Assembly: GCF_018476525.1 (NCBI RefSeq)
Contig: NZ_JAHCST010000016.1
Coordinates: 108,060-172,059 of the forward strand
Direction: 5' to 3'
DNA from: Acrocarpospora catenulata
Lineage (GTDB): Bacteria; Actinomycetota; Actinomycetes; Streptosporangiales; Streptosporangiaceae
DNA: 64,000 nucleotides
How positions within the stretch are numbered: position 1 is the first letter of the stretch; each line of letters opens with the position of its first letter. Made by a program: the position numbers and the translations under genes. The notes below the pieces were generated by a model, which was not told where the DNA came from, ran no database searches, and saw only the letters and a list, made by a program, of their open reading frames with translations. This document shows, one piece after another, positions 45,526 to 55,374 of this stretch.

Positions 45526-47095
45526 GCAGTTCGCCGAAGTTGTCGGTGTGCGGCAGCACCCACTCATGACCGCGCTTGGTCGTCACGTACTCCGGCCACG
45601 GCAGGTCATGCGGGGGCGCGAAGTCGCCGTCGAAGGCCGGTCGCAGGAGCCTCTCCTCAGAGGTGGCGCGGCGTTCCTCGAATTCCGTGCGCGCGGCCTC
45701 GCGCAGGGCGTCGTCCTGGACGTACCTGATGACCGTCGTGGCGATCACCTCGCCGGCCCGCACCCAGGTCGGGTCGATGGCCGCGCGCAGGCCGTTGAAG
45801 GTGTTGTTCGCCCAGTGCCAGTAGGAGCCGCCGAGTTGGCGCAGGAACGGACGGGAGGTGAAAAAACGGGCGGTAGGGCAGTGCCAGGTGTACTCGGTGT
45901 AGTCGTCGGCACCGCTGTGCGTCTGCCACTGTGGCAGGTTGAAGCGCATGTTGGCCTCGGTTACCTCGAGCGGGGTCACCGTCGTATTCTGCGGCATGAA
46001 CGGATCTTCGCCAGGGGTGAAGCCGAGTTCGGACTCCAGCGCGGCCGCATGCCGGTACACCGACTCCTCAAACACCGGTGCCCCGAATTCAGCAAGGTTG
46101 TCGAACGTCGCCTGTGTCAAGGCGTGGTTGGGCAGGCCGGGCCGTACCTTGGACAACCAGCGCATCGACAGGCGGGTGTTGGACATGTTCGCGACGCCGG
46201 CGGCAGTTCGCAGCAGCGTGTGGAGGATCGTCTCCTGTACCTCGTGGGACGGGGAGCGCCAGCTGTACTGGATCTGGCCGATCCGCGCCGGCAGATTGTC
46301 GGCCGTGGCGAAGTTGGATCCCACGATGGCCTCGTTGAGGGACCACAGGCCGATGCGGGGGAACATGTTCTCCTTGACGACCTTCGTGTTCATCAGCATC
46401 ATCGCGAGCGCGTCCGTGGCGCCGGGGGAGCGCACCCGGTTGTGGCTGCCCATCGCCGCGTCCACGGCGAAGTCGCCCCACGGGTCCTCGTCCTCGCACT
46501 CGAAGGTGAGCATGACAGACCAGTAGTAGCAGCCGAGGGTGTCCCAGAGGGCGGTGTTGTGCCAGTAGGGGTGGTAGGAGATCGCCGCGTCCAGGTCGTC
46601 GTAGTAGCCGTGGGCGGCGTGGGTGACCTTCGATCCGCACATCTTCTCGGCCGGCTCGCCGAAGAACTTGAGCCGGACGGGCACGTTCGTGCCCTCCAGC
46701 GCGCGTTTGGCGGCGAGCACGCCCGTCAGGCTGCCGACTCCGAGCGTGTGGTGGGAGTCGGTGAAGCCGGGGGCCCACTTGTGCAGGCCCGCCCGTGGGG
46801 AACGGTAGGGGACGGGGTCCTGGCTGTAGCCGGGTGTCGCATCGTACTCGGCGTACATGCCGACGGTGGGTCCGCCCCTGCCGTTCTCCCAGGTCGCGCA
46901 GAAGGCGGTGGGCATTCCCGCTGAGGACTCCTCGACGTGGAAGCCCTCGGTACGCAGCAGGTTCACGTACGCCTCGGCCGAGCGGTACTCACGCCAGGCG
47001 GGCTCGGCGTAGTCGAAGATGCGCATGTGGAAGTCCGACAGCCGGGCCCGTTCCGCCGCGATGATCTCGATGGCTTTCCGCTGCAGCGCGTCCAT
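45506..47095 (-). CDS. M20-family amidohydrolase (AbgB/p-aminobenzoyl-glutamate hydrolase-like)
   Basis: The 529-residue protein is related to AbgB-type M20 amidohydrolases: NLLRTEGFHVEESSAGMPTA, GMYAEYDATPGYS, HTLGVGSLTGVLAAKRALE, and FFGEPAEKMCGSKV with the catalytic Glu. A dimerisation lid domain occupies the middle. Metal ligands typical of M20D enzymes appear partly (DSHHTLGVGS, HPYWHNT). It is the last gene of a minus-strand unit behind the importer and decarboxylase, and would cleave an imported N-acyl or amide bond. Confidence 0.85.
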   Translation of the reverse strand: MDALQRKAIEIIAAERARLSDFHMRIFDYAEPAWREYRSAEAYVNLLRTEGFHVEESSAGMPTAFCATWENGRGGPTVGMYAEYDATPGYSQDPVPYRSPRAGLHKWAPGFTDSHHTLGVGSLTGVLAAKRALEGTNVPVRLKFFGEPAEKMCGSKVTHAAHGYYDDLDAAISYHPYWHNTALWDTLGCYYWSVMLTFECEDEDPWGDFAVDAAMGSHNRVRSPGATDALAMMLMNTKVVKENMFPRIGLWSLNEAIVGSNFATADNLPARIGQIQYSWRSPSHEVQETILHTLLRTAAGVANMSNTRLSMRWLSKVRPGLPNHALTQATFDNLAEFGAPVFEESVYRHAAALESELGFTPGEDPFMPQNTTVTPLEVTEANMRFNLPQWQTHSGADDYTEYTWHCPTARFFTSRPFLRQLGGSYWHWANNTFNGLRAAIDPTWVRAGEVIATTVIRYVQDDALREAARTEFEERRATSEERLLRPAFDGDFAPPHDLPWPEYVTTKRGHEWVLPHTDNFGELLTRPGA

Positions 47096-47125
47096 TGTTC
47101 AAATCCCTTCTCATGCGGTGCCGGG

Positions 47126-48259
47126 CTACGCTGCGTGTTCCTTGGTCAGCAGGTTCTTGACGCTCGGCCAGTGGGCCAGTACGCGCTCGCCCACAGCGAC
47201 GTTCAGTTCGGTCTCGATCGGCTGGCGGACGATGAGTTCCCTGCGGTCGTCCCCGCCGCCGTGCACGATGATCTTGCGTGATTCTCCGGCGTAGATGACC
47301 GCGGAGACGGTGCCTTCGAGGTGGGAGCGTCCGCCTTCGGCGAGGACGGTGGTCTTGTCGGCCGCGTCCGTGAGCGAGATGCTCCACGGGCGGACGATCA
47401 CGACGGGACGGTCGCCCGGCGACAGGCGTTCCAGGCCGTCCTCGGCGGCCACGTGCCAGGTGTCTCCCTTGATCTCCACGCGGGAACGGTCGGTGACGAG
47501 CTCGTCGGATCGGAACACGTTGGATTCCCCGACGAACTCGGCCACCAGTGAGGAGTTGGGCTTCTCGTACATCTCGGCCGGAGTGGAGTACTGGACGAGC
47601 CGTCCGTGGCTGAGCAGCGCGATCCGGTCGCTCATCGTGAACGCCTCCTCCTGGTCATGGGTGACGTTCACCACGGTCAGGCCCAGCTCACGGGAGAGCT
47701 TGAGGATCTCGATCTGCATCGACTCCCTGAGCCGGCGGTCGAGCGCGCCCAGCGGCTCGTCCATGAGCAGGATGCTCGGCTTGGTGACGATGGCGCGGGC
47801 GAGCGCGACGCGCTGCTGCTGACCGCCTGACAGCTCGCGGGGCAGTCGGCGGCGGAAGTCCTCCATGTGCACGGCGCGCAGGGCGCCGGTGATCAGCTCG
47901 TCGCGCCGGGCCCGCGGCACCTTGCGCATCTCCAGCGGGAAGGAGATGTTCTTCTCCACGTTCATGTGGGGGAAGAGGGCGTAGTTCTGGAAGACCATGC
48001 CGATGTTGCGCTTGTACACCGGAACCCGGGTGACATCGGTGGCGTCCAGGGTGATCAGGCCGGAGGTCGGCTGCAGGAAGCCGGCGAGGATCCGCAGGAG
48101 TGTGGTCTTCCCCGACCCCGACGCCCCCAGCAGCGTGACGAACTCGCCGGGCTCGATGGTGATGGACACGTCGTCGAGCGCGAGGAACGAGCCGTACCGC
48201 TTGGAGATGCCCTGCAGGTCGACCTGGGTGCCCGGCGCTGTTGATCCGTTATGCGACAC
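47126..48259 (-). CDS. ABC transporter ATPase, spermidine/putrescine type (PotA-like)
   Basis: The 377-residue protein has Walker A GASGSGKT, signature LSGGQQQRVALARAI, Walker B ILLMDEPLGALD, the H-loop NVTHDQEEAF, and a C-terminal TOBE domain (VIVRPWSISLT). The GTG start overlaps the permease gene by 11 bases. It powers the permeases encoded upstream in the same operon. Confidence 0.93.
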   Translation of the reverse strand: MSHNGSTAPGTQVDLQGISKRYGSFLALDDVSITIEPGEFVTLLGASGSGKTTLLRILAGFLQPTSGLITLDATDVTRVPVYKRNIGMVFQNYALFPHMNVEKNISFPLEMRKVPRARRDELITGALRAVHMEDFRRRLPRELSGGQQQRVALARAIVTKPSILLMDEPLGALDRRLRESMQIEILKLSRELGLTVVNVTHDQEEAFTMSDRIALLSHGRLVQYSTPAEMYEKPNSSLVAEFVGESNVFRSDELVTDRSRVEIKGDTWHVAAEDGLERLSPGDRPVVIVRPWSISLTDAADKTTVLAEGGRSHLEGTVSAVIYAGESRKIIVHGGGDDRRELIVRQPIETELNVAVGERVLAHWPSVKNLLTKEHAA

Positions 48260-49043
48260 CTTGCCGCCTCCGTCCGCGGTTCAAGTTGACCAGTGCGATG
48301 ACGATGAACACCACCATCGAGATGAGCGTGAGCAGGGTGCCGACCGCCGCGGTCGACGGCTGGATGCCCTCGCGCATCTGGCCCCAGATGACGACCGGGA
48401 TGGTCCGGAAGCCGGGGGTGTTCAGGAACTGGGCGACGATGACCTCGTCCCACGACGAGCCGAACGCCAGCAGGCTCCCCACCAGCACCGACGGCGCGAT
48501 CTGGGGCAGCACGATGCGGAAGAGCGTCACGGCCCGGGAGGCGCCGCAGGCCAGCGCCGCGTCCTCGACGTTCTCCTCAAGCGCGGCGAACGCCGCCAGC
48601 GAGTTGATGAAGACGAAGGGGATGCCGATCACCGAGTGCGCGATCGCCAGGGAGGGCACGTCGCCGCCCAGCCCCAGCCGGCTGAAGACCATGTAGATCC
48701 CGATCGCGATGACCACGACGGGGATCAGGATCGGGCCGATGCCGGCGTTGACGATCAGCCGCCGCGGCACGGCCGTGCCCCGGGCCGCCATGAAGGCGAT
48801 CGAGACCCCGAACACGGCCGCGAGCAGGGCCGCGAACAGGCCGACCAGGAGGCTGTTGCCGAACGCCTGGAGCCAGCCCCGGTCGGTGAGGATCTCCTCG
48901 TACCAGCGCAGGGACGCCTCTTTCAGCGGGAACTGGATGATCTCACCCGCGCTGAAGGAGGTGACCGTGACGATGATCGTCGGCGCGACGAGGAAGATCG
49001 CGAGCAGGATCCCGAAGGCGATCGTGAACTTACTTGGCCGCAT
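48249..49043 (-). CDS. ABC transporter permease, PotC-like
   Basis: The 264-residue protein has about six membrane helices and the EAA coupling motif ALACGASRAVTLFRIVLPQI. The N-terminal helix (FGILLAIFLVAPTIIVTVTS) is PotC-like. It overlaps both neighbours (14 bases with the PotB-like gene and 11 with the ATPase), so translation is coupled. Confidence 0.92.
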   Translation of the reverse strand: MRPSKFTIAFGILLAIFLVAPTIIVTVTSFSAGEIIQFPLKEASLRWYEEILTDRGWLQAFGNSLLVGLFAALLAAVFGVSIAFMAARGTAVPRRLIVNAGIGPILIPVVVIAIGIYMVFSRLGLGGDVPSLAIAHSVIGIPFVFINSLAAFAALEENVEDAALACGASRAVTLFRIVLPQIAPSVLVGSLLAFGSSWDEVIVAQFLNTPGFRTIPVVIWGQMREGIQPSTAAVGTLLTLISMVVFIVIALVNLNRGRRRQGVA

Positions 49044-49875
49044 TCTTCCTCCCGTCGATCGCGGCGTTGCCGACGATCGCCCCCAGGCCGACGAAGCGGG
49101 TGGCGATGACCAGGATCAGGCCGACGAAGACCAGCAGCACCACCGAGAGGGCGGCGGCCCGGCCCGGGCGGAGGAAGTCCTGCACCTCGCGCGCGACCAT
49201 CTCGCTCACCAGCTCCTGGCCAGGACCACCGAGGTACATGGGCGTCAGATAGAACCCCAGGCCGATGACGAAGACGAGGATCGCCCCGGCGGCGACTCCC
49301 GGCAGCGAGAGCGGAAAGGTGATCCGCCAGAACGCCTTCACCGGTCGCGCGCCCATGCCCAGCGCGGCCCGTTCGAGGTCGACGTCGATGGTGCGCAAAG
49401 TCGCATAGATCGCCAGTACGGCGTACGGCAACAGCACATGGGTCATCCCGACGAAGACCGCGAACATGTTCCTGATAAGCGGCAGCGGCTGGTCGATCAC
49501 CCCCAGGTCCTGCAGGAACTGGTTGATGATCCCCGTGTTGTTGAGGATGGCCCCCCACGCGAACGTCCGCACCAGCGAACTCGTCCAGTACGACGTCAAC
49601 AGCATGGCGCCCAGCAGCAACTTCACGAACGTGGACGATCTCGCCATGAGATAGGCGTAGGGATAGGCCAGGACCAGGCACACCAGCGTGACCGTCAGGC
49701 TCATCCCGACCGTGCGCAGGATCGACCCGAGGTAGCGCTCGTTCGTGAAGATCTCCAGGTAGTTCTCCGGCCCGGGGTCGGTGAAGCTGCGGATCACGAT
49801 GAGCACGAGGGGGATGCCGAACACGGCCCCGAGGAAGACAATGCCCGGCAACCCGGCGAGGGTCCAGAAGTTCAT
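49030..49875 (-). CDS. ABC transporter permease, PotB-like
   Basis: The protein has 281 residues from the ATG at 49875; upstream extension overlaps the binding-protein stop and is not needed. Helices include LPGIVFLGAVFGIPLVLIVI, and the EAA motif is ALGMGARPVKAFWRITFPLS. It pairs with the PotC-like permease. Confidence 0.92.
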   Translation of the reverse strand: MNFWTLAGLPGIVFLGAVFGIPLVLIVIRSFTDPGPENYLEIFTNERYLGSILRTVGMSLTVTLVCLVLAYPYAYLMARSSTFVKLLLGAMLLTSYWTSSLVRTFAWGAILNNTGIINQFLQDLGVIDQPLPLIRNMFAVFVGMTHVLLPYAVLAIYATLRTIDVDLERAALGMGARPVKAFWRITFPLSLPGVAAGAILVFVIGLGFYLTPMYLGGPGQELVSEMVAREVQDFLRPGRAAALSVVLLVFVGLILVIATRFVGLGAIVGNAAIDGRKNAAK

Positions 49876-49909
49876 CCCACGCGACGGGTTGCCGAGTCGT
49901 GAACGGCCG

Positions 49910-50995
49910 CTACTTGGCAACGAACGCGTCCCACTTCTTGCCGACCATGTCCATGTTCGCCGCCCACCACGCGTTGTCCACGGACAGCGGGGCGTCGTCG
50001 CCGTCGAGCATGTGCTCGCTCGGCAGGGCGGAGCGGAAGGGCGAACTCGGGTCGACGGTGGCCTTGGGGTTGGTGGGCCCGTAGGCGATCTGCCCGGCCA
50101 GGCGTCCGTTGTGCTCCTTCGACACCATGTACGCCAGCAGCCGCTGCGCGTTCTCCCGGTTCGGGGCGCCCTTCACGATCACCAGGTATTCGGTGTAGAT
50201 GACCTGCTGACCCCACGCCATGTCGATGGGCTGACCGGCGGTCTTCGCGTTGAGGACCCGCCCGTTGTAGCAGTTGCCCATGACGGCCTCGCCCGAGGCG
50301 ACCAGATCGGTGCACTGGCCGAAGTCGGTGTAGAAGACGATGTCGTTCTTGATGGAGTCGAGCTTGGCGATCGCGCGGTCGACGTCGAGCGGGTACAGCT
50401 GGTCGCGTGCCACCCCGTCGTTGACCAGCGCCTGGTCGAGGATGCCGTTGAGGGCGCCGGTGGGCGCGCCGGTGTAGATCGCCCGCTTGCCCGGGTACTT
50501 CTTGGTGTCGAAGAAGTCCGCGTACGAGGTGGGCGGGTTGTCGGCGAACGACTTGGTGTTGTACGCCAGCACGACGGAGAAGGTCTGCACCGGCATACCG
50601 TACTTGTAGGCCTTGGCCGGCCCGTCCGTGAAGTCCGCGCACGGCACGACGTTGCAGTCGATCGGTTCGAGCACGCCAAGGGCGTTGTCCTCGACACCGA
50701 TCGAGTAGCCGGACTGCACGAGGTCCCAGATCACGTTGCCGGACCCGACCATCTCCACGATCTTCGCGCGTGCGGTCGGGCTGTCCTGGAGGACCTCGAT
50801 GCCGCTCTCCTTGGCGAACGGTTCGACGAACGCCTTGGTGTAGGCCTCCTGCGCGGTGCCGCCGTAGGCGGTGAAGGTCACCTTGCCGCCGCCGGCGGAA
50901 CCGCTATTGTCATCGGCGCCGTCGCTCCCGCAGGCGGTCAGCGTCAGCGCGACCACCCCGAGCGATGCCACGCCCTTGAGGAATTTCACATTCAT
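49910..50995 (-). CDS. ABC transporter substrate-binding lipoprotein, spermidine/putrescine type
   Basis: The protein has 361 residues from the ATG at 50995 with GGAGGGAG about 7 bases upstream. A lipobox (LTLTAC) near residue 22 precedes a PotD-type fold (VTFTAYGGTAQEAYTKAF, VIWDLVQSGYSIGVEDN, PTSYADFFDTKKYPGKR). Binding proteins of this group take polyamines and also other cationic or amide compounds, so the ligand is open. It lies between the ThDP enzyme and the permeases in one operon. Confidence 0.92.
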   Translation of the reverse strand: MNVKFLKGVASLGVVALTLTACGSDGADDNSGSAGGGKVTFTAYGGTAQEAYTKAFVEPFAKESGIEVLQDSPTARAKIVEMVGSGNVIWDLVQSGYSIGVEDNALGVLEPIDCNVVPCADFTDGPAKAYKYGMPVQTFSVVLAYNTKSFADNPPTSYADFFDTKKYPGKRAIYTGAPTGALNGILDQALVNDGVARDQLYPLDVDRAIAKLDSIKNDIVFYTDFGQCTDLVASGEAVMGNCYNGRVLNAKTAGQPIDMAWGQQVIYTEYLVIVKGAPNRENAQRLLAYMVSKEHNGRLAGQIAYGPTNPKATVDPSSPFRSALPSEHMLDGDDAPLSVDNAWWAANMDMVGKKWDAFVAK

Positions 50996-51023
50996 CGGGA
51001 CTCTCCCTCCGGTGCTCGTGGCC

Positions 51024-52649
51024 TCAGGTTCCGGCCACGACGTGGATGAGAGTCGGCACGTCCCGCGCAAGCGCGCGCTGAACGGACCTGCCCAGTGCCT
51101 GGAGGTCCGTCCCGACCGACTCACCCTCGCAGCCCATCGCCTTGGCGAGAGCCACGAAGTCTGGATTGAGAAGATCGACGGCGAGGGGGGCGATGCCCCT
51201 CCCGACCATCTCCTCCTTGATCTCGAAATAGCCCCCGTTGTCGACGACGATGACCGGCAGCGCGAGTCGCAGCTCCGCCGCCGTGACGAGCTCCTGGATC
51301 GAGAACATGGCCGCGCCGTCGCCCATCAGGCAGACCACGCTCCGCGATCGGTCCGCCAGCTTGGCGCCGATCGCGCCGGGCAAGGCGTACCCGAGGGTGG
51401 CGAACGTCACGGGGCTGATCACCTGGTTCGGCTCCACCGCCGGCCAGAGGTGGACCGTTCCCCGGTAGGTGACCTGGGAACTGTCGCCGACGATGACCGC
51501 CTCCGCGGGCAGCGCCGACCGCAGGGCGTCGTGCAGGGGCTGCCATGGCGCGGTCTTCCTGTCGAGTTCGCCGCGGATCTCGGCGCGGACGGCGGCGGTC
51601 CGCCGCGGTCCGCCCTTGGACGCCGGTCGCAGCTCAGCGTTCACGGCGTCGAGGAAGGCCGTGGTGTCGGAGATCACGGCCCGGTCGGCGCGGAACCGCT
51701 GCGACAGCCGGCCCGCGTGCAGGTCGACGCGGACGGTGAACCCCGGTGGGGTGAGCGGGCGGTCGCGCAGCTCGGTCTGGCCGAACTTGGTGCCCAGCGC
51801 GATCACGAGGTCGGAGGAGTCGACGAGGTGCCTGCCGGCGTCCGTGTAGAACTCCGTTCCGGCAGCCAGCGGGTGGGTCTCCGGGAGCACGCCCTTCGCG
51901 CGCTGTGTGGTGAAGACCGGCGCGTCCGCGAGTTCGGCGAAGTCGCGCAGCGCGTCGCGAGCGCCGATCGTGCCGCCTCCCGCGATGACCAGGGGGCGAC
52001 TGCTCTCCGCCACGCGTCGCGCGATCTCGCGCGCGGTGGCCGCGTCGGGGCTGGGTGGCACCGGTCGGCTGAGCGCACGGTCCTGGCCCTGTACGGCCGG
52101 GCCTTCCAGTACGTCGAGGGGGATTTCCAGGATCACCGGGCGGGTGCGCTCGACCCGCCACCGCGCGAAGGCGTCGTGTATTTCGGTGCTGACCCGTTCG
52201 GCGTTCGAGCAGCGCACCGCCCGTTCGGCGACGGCGTCGAGTGCCTGCAGCTGATTCTTCACCTCGTGGATCCAGCCGAGGTCCTCCTGCTCGTGTCCCA
52301 CCGCGATCGAGGGGCACAGCACGAGCACGGGTACGGCGTCCGCGTAGGAGTTGGCGACCGCAGAGAGCGCGTTGAGCACCCCGGGGCCCGAGGTCGTGAC
52401 CACGACTCCCGGCCGACCGCTGCGTCGTGCGTAGGCGTCGGCGGCGAAGGTGGCGCCCTGCTCGTGGCGGAAGACGGTGTGGGTGATCCGGGATCTAGAC
52501 AGGTGGCGGTAGATCTCCAAATTGTGGGTTCCGGGGATACCGAAGACCCGCTCGACGCCTTCCCGCCCGAGCGCGTCAACGACCGCGTGGGCGACCGTGG
52601 ATCCGCAGTTCAGGAGGTGAGGCTCCGGGCTGGGCGGTGCAGCAGACAT
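51024..52649 (-). CDS. Thiamine-diphosphate-dependent decarboxylase/synthase (acetolactate synthase-like)
   Basis: The protein has 541 residues from the ATG at 52649. It has three ThDP-enzyme domains: pyrimidine-binding with the conserved Glu in FRHEQGATFAADAY, a central domain (RPLVIAGGGTIGARDAL), and a diphosphate-binding domain with GDGAAMFSIQEL and VVDNGGYFEIK. It resembles benzoylformate or 2-oxoacid decarboxylases and acetolactate synthases. It would decarboxylate a 2-oxoacid to an aldehyde for the dehydrogenase at 42897. First gene of the minus-strand unit and divergent from the CoA transferase. Confidence 0.87.
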   Translation of the reverse strand: MSAAPPSPEPHLLNCGSTVAHAVVDALGREGVERVFGIPGTHNLEIYRHLSRSRITHTVFRHEQGATFAADAYARRSGRPGVVVTTSGPGVLNALSAVANSYADAVPVLVLCPSIAVGHEQEDLGWIHEVKNQLQALDAVAERAVRCSNAERVSTEIHDAFARWRVERTRPVILEIPLDVLEGPAVQGQDRALSRPVPPSPDAATAREIARRVAESSRPLVIAGGGTIGARDALRDFAELADAPVFTTQRAKGVLPETHPLAAGTEFYTDAGRHLVDSSDLVIALGTKFGQTELRDRPLTPPGFTVRVDLHAGRLSQRFRADRAVISDTTAFLDAVNAELRPASKGGPRRTAAVRAEIRGELDRKTAPWQPLHDALRSALPAEAVIVGDSSQVTYRGTVHLWPAVEPNQVISPVTFATLGYALPGAIGAKLADRSRSVVCLMGDGAAMFSIQELVTAAELRLALPVIVVDNGGYFEIKEEMVGRGIAPLAVDLLNPDFVALAKAMGCEGESVGTDLQALGRSVQRALARDVPTLIHVVAGT

Positions 52650-52753
52650 GTCCGGGAGCTTATGCAAGCCGTCCGGGGTCAGATATATGGCGGGTGACAG
52701 ACATCACGGGACCGGCGATGTCCAAACGCACAACCCCGCCGGCCAGGACGTAA

Positions 52754-52781
52754 CGGGATCACGGCGCACAGCACGATCCCG
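52754..52781. promoter_or_regulatory. Inverted repeat in the divergent promoter
   Basis: CGGGATC and GATCCCG arms are separated by 14 bases, within the 217-base gap between the two main operons of the island. The GGGATC/GATCCC arms equal the half sites of the LacI-type palindromes at 44291 and 60439, though the spacing differs. Confidence 0.4.
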
Positions 52782-52866
52782 GAGAACCATGTCCACTCGC
52801 ACAATGACGCCCTGTTGGCCGCGTGCTTCACTTCCACGTGACGCGCTATGTGACGAGGGAGACGGG

Positions 52867-54096
52867 ATGGATCAGAGTAGGGGAATGCTTGCCGGAGTCA
52901 CGGTGCTGGATCTTGGACGGGTCGCCGCCGGTCCGCACGCGGCGCTGCTGCTGGGAAGCCTCGGCGCGGACGTGATCAAGGTGGAGCGGCCCGGTCGTGG
53001 CGACGACACACGCAGCAATCCGTTCCACTTCTCCAACGGGGAAAGCGCGTACTTCCTCCAGCAGAACGCCGGCAAGCGCAGCGTGTCGATCGACCTGAAG
53101 AAGCCGCGCGGGATGGCCCTGCTCGAAGAGCTGATCCGCGGCGCGGACGTCATCATCGAGAACTTCCGGCCCGGCACCATGGAAAAGCTGGGGCTCGGCT
53201 GGGCGCGCATCCAGGAGTTGAATCCGCGGGCGATCCTCTGCTCGATCTCCGCGTACGGGCAGGATGGTCCCGACGCGCTCAAACCGGGCTACGGTGCGCT
53301 GGCCGAGGCGCGCGCGGGCATCCCGCAGATCGTCGGCGACCCGGACGGACCCCCGATGCCGAGTCCCATCGCGATGCCCGACTTCTCGGCGGCCGCGCAC
53401 GCCTTCGGCGCGATCTGTGCGGCGCTCTACGCGCGGGAATCCACCGGACGAGGGGAGCGGCTGGACATCTCCCTGCTGGACTGCGCCGTCGAGATGCACG
53501 ATTGGGCGCTCCAGCTGTACACGGCCAGCGAGGGCAGCGTCGTCTATCGGCGACGCGGCCTGTTCGACCGGTCCATCGTGCCGTGGGGCTACTTCAAGAC
53601 CGCGACCGGGTGGATCTGCGTCATCGTGAGCAACGACAGCTTCTGGCGCAAGCTCGCCGCGCTCATCGGCCGTCCGGAGCTGGGCGAGGACCCGCGGTTC
53701 GCCACGGTCGCCGCCCGCGGGGAGAACGCCGACGAGCTGTACGCCATCCTGAAGGCATGGATGGCCGACCAGGACGGCACCGAACTGCTGCGCCTGTTCG
53801 AGCGGTCCGACATCCCCGCCGAACCCGTCGCCACCATCGAACAGGTCGTCAACGATCCACAACTCGCGGCCCGGGAGATGTTCGTCAAAGTCGATCACCC
53901 TGAACTCGGCGAGCTCACGGTGCTGAACACTCCGATCCGCGCCACGACCAGCCCGGCGGGCATCACGACGCGCGCGCCCAGGCTCGGTGAGCACAACGAT
54001 GAGGTGCTCACCGCACTCGGCGTCCATCCCGACGAGCTGACCAGGCTGTACGACGATGGCGTCATCTACAGCGCCACGCACGGAGGCACCGCGTGA
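52867..54096 (+). CDS. CaiB/BaiF-type family III CoA transferase
   Basis: The protein has 409 residues from the ATG at 52867 (GAGGGAG upstream). Motifs of family III CoA transferases are present: VLDLGRVAAGPHAALLLGSL, LGADVIKVERPG, the NAGKRSVSIDLK region, FRPGTMEKLGLG, YGQDGPDA, and the catalytic Asp expected in ISLLDCAVEM. It moves CoA between acids and starts the plus-strand operon. Its stop overlaps the next start (GTGA). Confidence 0.92.
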   Translation: MDQSRGMLAGVTVLDLGRVAAGPHAALLLGSLGADVIKVERPGRGDDTRSNPFHFSNGESAYFLQQNAGKRSVSIDLKKPRGMALLEELIRGADVIIENFRPGTMEKLGLGWARIQELNPRAILCSISAYGQDGPDALKPGYGALAEARAGIPQIVGDPDGPPMPSPIAMPDFSAAAHAFGAICAALYARESTGRGERLDISLLDCAVEMHDWALQLYTASEGSVVYRRRGLFDRSIVPWGYFKTATGWICVIVSNDSFWRKLAALIGRPELGEDPRFATVAARGENADELYAILKAWMADQDGTELLRLFERSDIPAEPVATIEQVVNDPQLAAREMFVKVDHPELGELTVLNTPIRATTSPAGITTRAPRLGEHNDEVLTALGVHPDELTRLYDDGVIYSATHGGTA

Positions 54097-55037
54097 TCGA
54101 CCTGACCGGCGTCGGCGGCGTGTGGACCGCGGCCGTTCTGCCGTTCCACCCGGATGGCACCATCGACCGCGACGGCTTCCGCGACTTCGTCGGCTGGAAC
54201 ACCTCCCACACAGGGGTGAACGCCGTGGTGGTCAATGCGCACGCCTCCGAGAGCGGTGCGCTGGAGGACCACGAGTACGAGCTGCTCATCGAGGACGCAC
54301 GCGCGGGCGCCGCGCCCGGAGTCGCCGTCGTCTCCGGAGTCATGCGGGAGAACGGGCACGAAGCGGCCAGGCTGACCGCGCGGGCGGAGCGGGCGGGCGC
54401 GGACGCCGTCCTGCTCTTCCCGCCCGAGGGCTTCGCCATCGGCGCTCCCCTCAAACCGCAGATGTACGTGGACTTCGTGCGCCGGGTCGCCGACTCCACG
54501 GCGCTGCCGATCTGCTACTTCCAGCGTCCCGTCCGTACCGGGGCGGGTCTTGCCAGCGAAGGTCTGCGGCAGCTGTGCGCGGCGGTGCCGCAGATCATCG
54601 CCGTCAAGGAGGGCAGCGACGACGTGTTCGCCTACGAGCAGAACGTGGCGGCACTCGCGGAACTGGACCGCCCGGTCTCCGTGCTCACCTCCAACAACCG
54701 CTGGCTGTTCGGCACCCTCGCCCTCGGGGGGAACGGCGTGCTCTCGGGTGTCGCGAGCGTGGTGCCCGAACTGCTCCACACGATCGTCGACGCCCTCGGC
54801 CGCAGCGACCTGCCCGCCGCGCGCGAGGCCAACGCCCGGCTGCTGCCGCTCATCAGCGTGTTCTACCGGGCTCCGCTCATCGACATGCACAACCGGATGA
54901 AGGCCGCGCTGCACGAGATGGGCGTCATCGGGCACGCTGGGGTGCGCGAGCCCCTCATCGCCGTCCCCCCGGCGGAGCGTGACGAGATCGTCGCCGCCCT
55001 CCGTGCGGCGAGGATCGGGGCCGGGCATGCGCGCTGA
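54093..55037 (+). CDS. Dihydrodipicolinate synthase-family aldolase/lyase
   Basis: The 314-residue class I aldolase-fold protein has the Schiff-base lysine in IIAVKEGSDD, the Tyr in ICYFQRP and the substrate loop in NAHASESGALEDHEYE (a variation on the GTTGE loop). It probably condenses or cleaves a pyruvate or 2-oxoacid derivative; true lysine biosynthesis is unlikely in this context. GTG start coupled to the CoA transferase; it overlaps the next gene by 11 bases. Confidence 0.88.
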   Translation: MIDLTGVGGVWTAAVLPFHPDGTIDRDGFRDFVGWNTSHTGVNAVVVNAHASESGALEDHEYELLIEDARAGAAPGVAVVSGVMRENGHEAARLTARAERAGADAVLLFPPEGFAIGAPLKPQMYVDFVRRVADSTALPICYFQRPVRTGAGLASEGLRQLCAAVPQIIAVKEGSDDVFAYEQNVAALAELDRPVSVLTSNNRWLFGTLALGGNGVLSGVASVVPELLHTIVDALGRSDLPAAREANARLLPLISVFYRAPLIDMHNRMKAALHEMGVIGHAGVREPLIAVPPAERDEIVAALRAARIGAGHAR

Positions 55038-55374
55038 GTTCAGCAAGACGGTGGAGGAACTCGATGTGGCGTTTTTCGCGACGGTGTTCGGCGACGTCGG
55101 CCGCGAAGTGCCGCATTTCGGCGTGAGCAACTACCTCGCACTGACGTACCTGGTCGTGCCGCTGTCGCGGCTGGTGGGGGAGGGTGAGCTGGCGGCGTCC
55201 CAGCTCAATCTCAGCCTGCGTACGGAGCCGACGTTGCGGATCATGATCGGCGACACGATCACCGCGGTCGCCGAGACCGGTCCGGCAGGCAGCGTGACCG
55301 TGACGGTCATCCGCAATCACGCCGAGGAGCTCGCGCACGGGCAGGTCACACTCGACCCGATCGGGGAGCCGTGA
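55027..55374 (+). CDS. Small hotdog-fold (MaoC-like) protein without the catalytic Asp-His motif
   Basis: The 115-residue protein has hotdog/MaoC-like character: FSKTVEELDVAFFATVFGD near the start and LRIMIGDTITAVAETG in the second half. It lacks the D-x4-H motif of active hydratases. It overlaps the aldolase gene and the next gene. With the motif-containing hotdog protein at 56201, it may form a heteromeric hydratase, as ChsH1-ChsH2 type enzymes do. Confidence 0.65.
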   Translation: MRAEFSKTVEELDVAFFATVFGDVGREVPHFGVSNYLALTYLVVPLSRLVGEGELAASQLNLSLRTEPTLRIMIGDTITAVAETGPAGSVTVTVIRNHAEELAHGQVTLDPIGEP

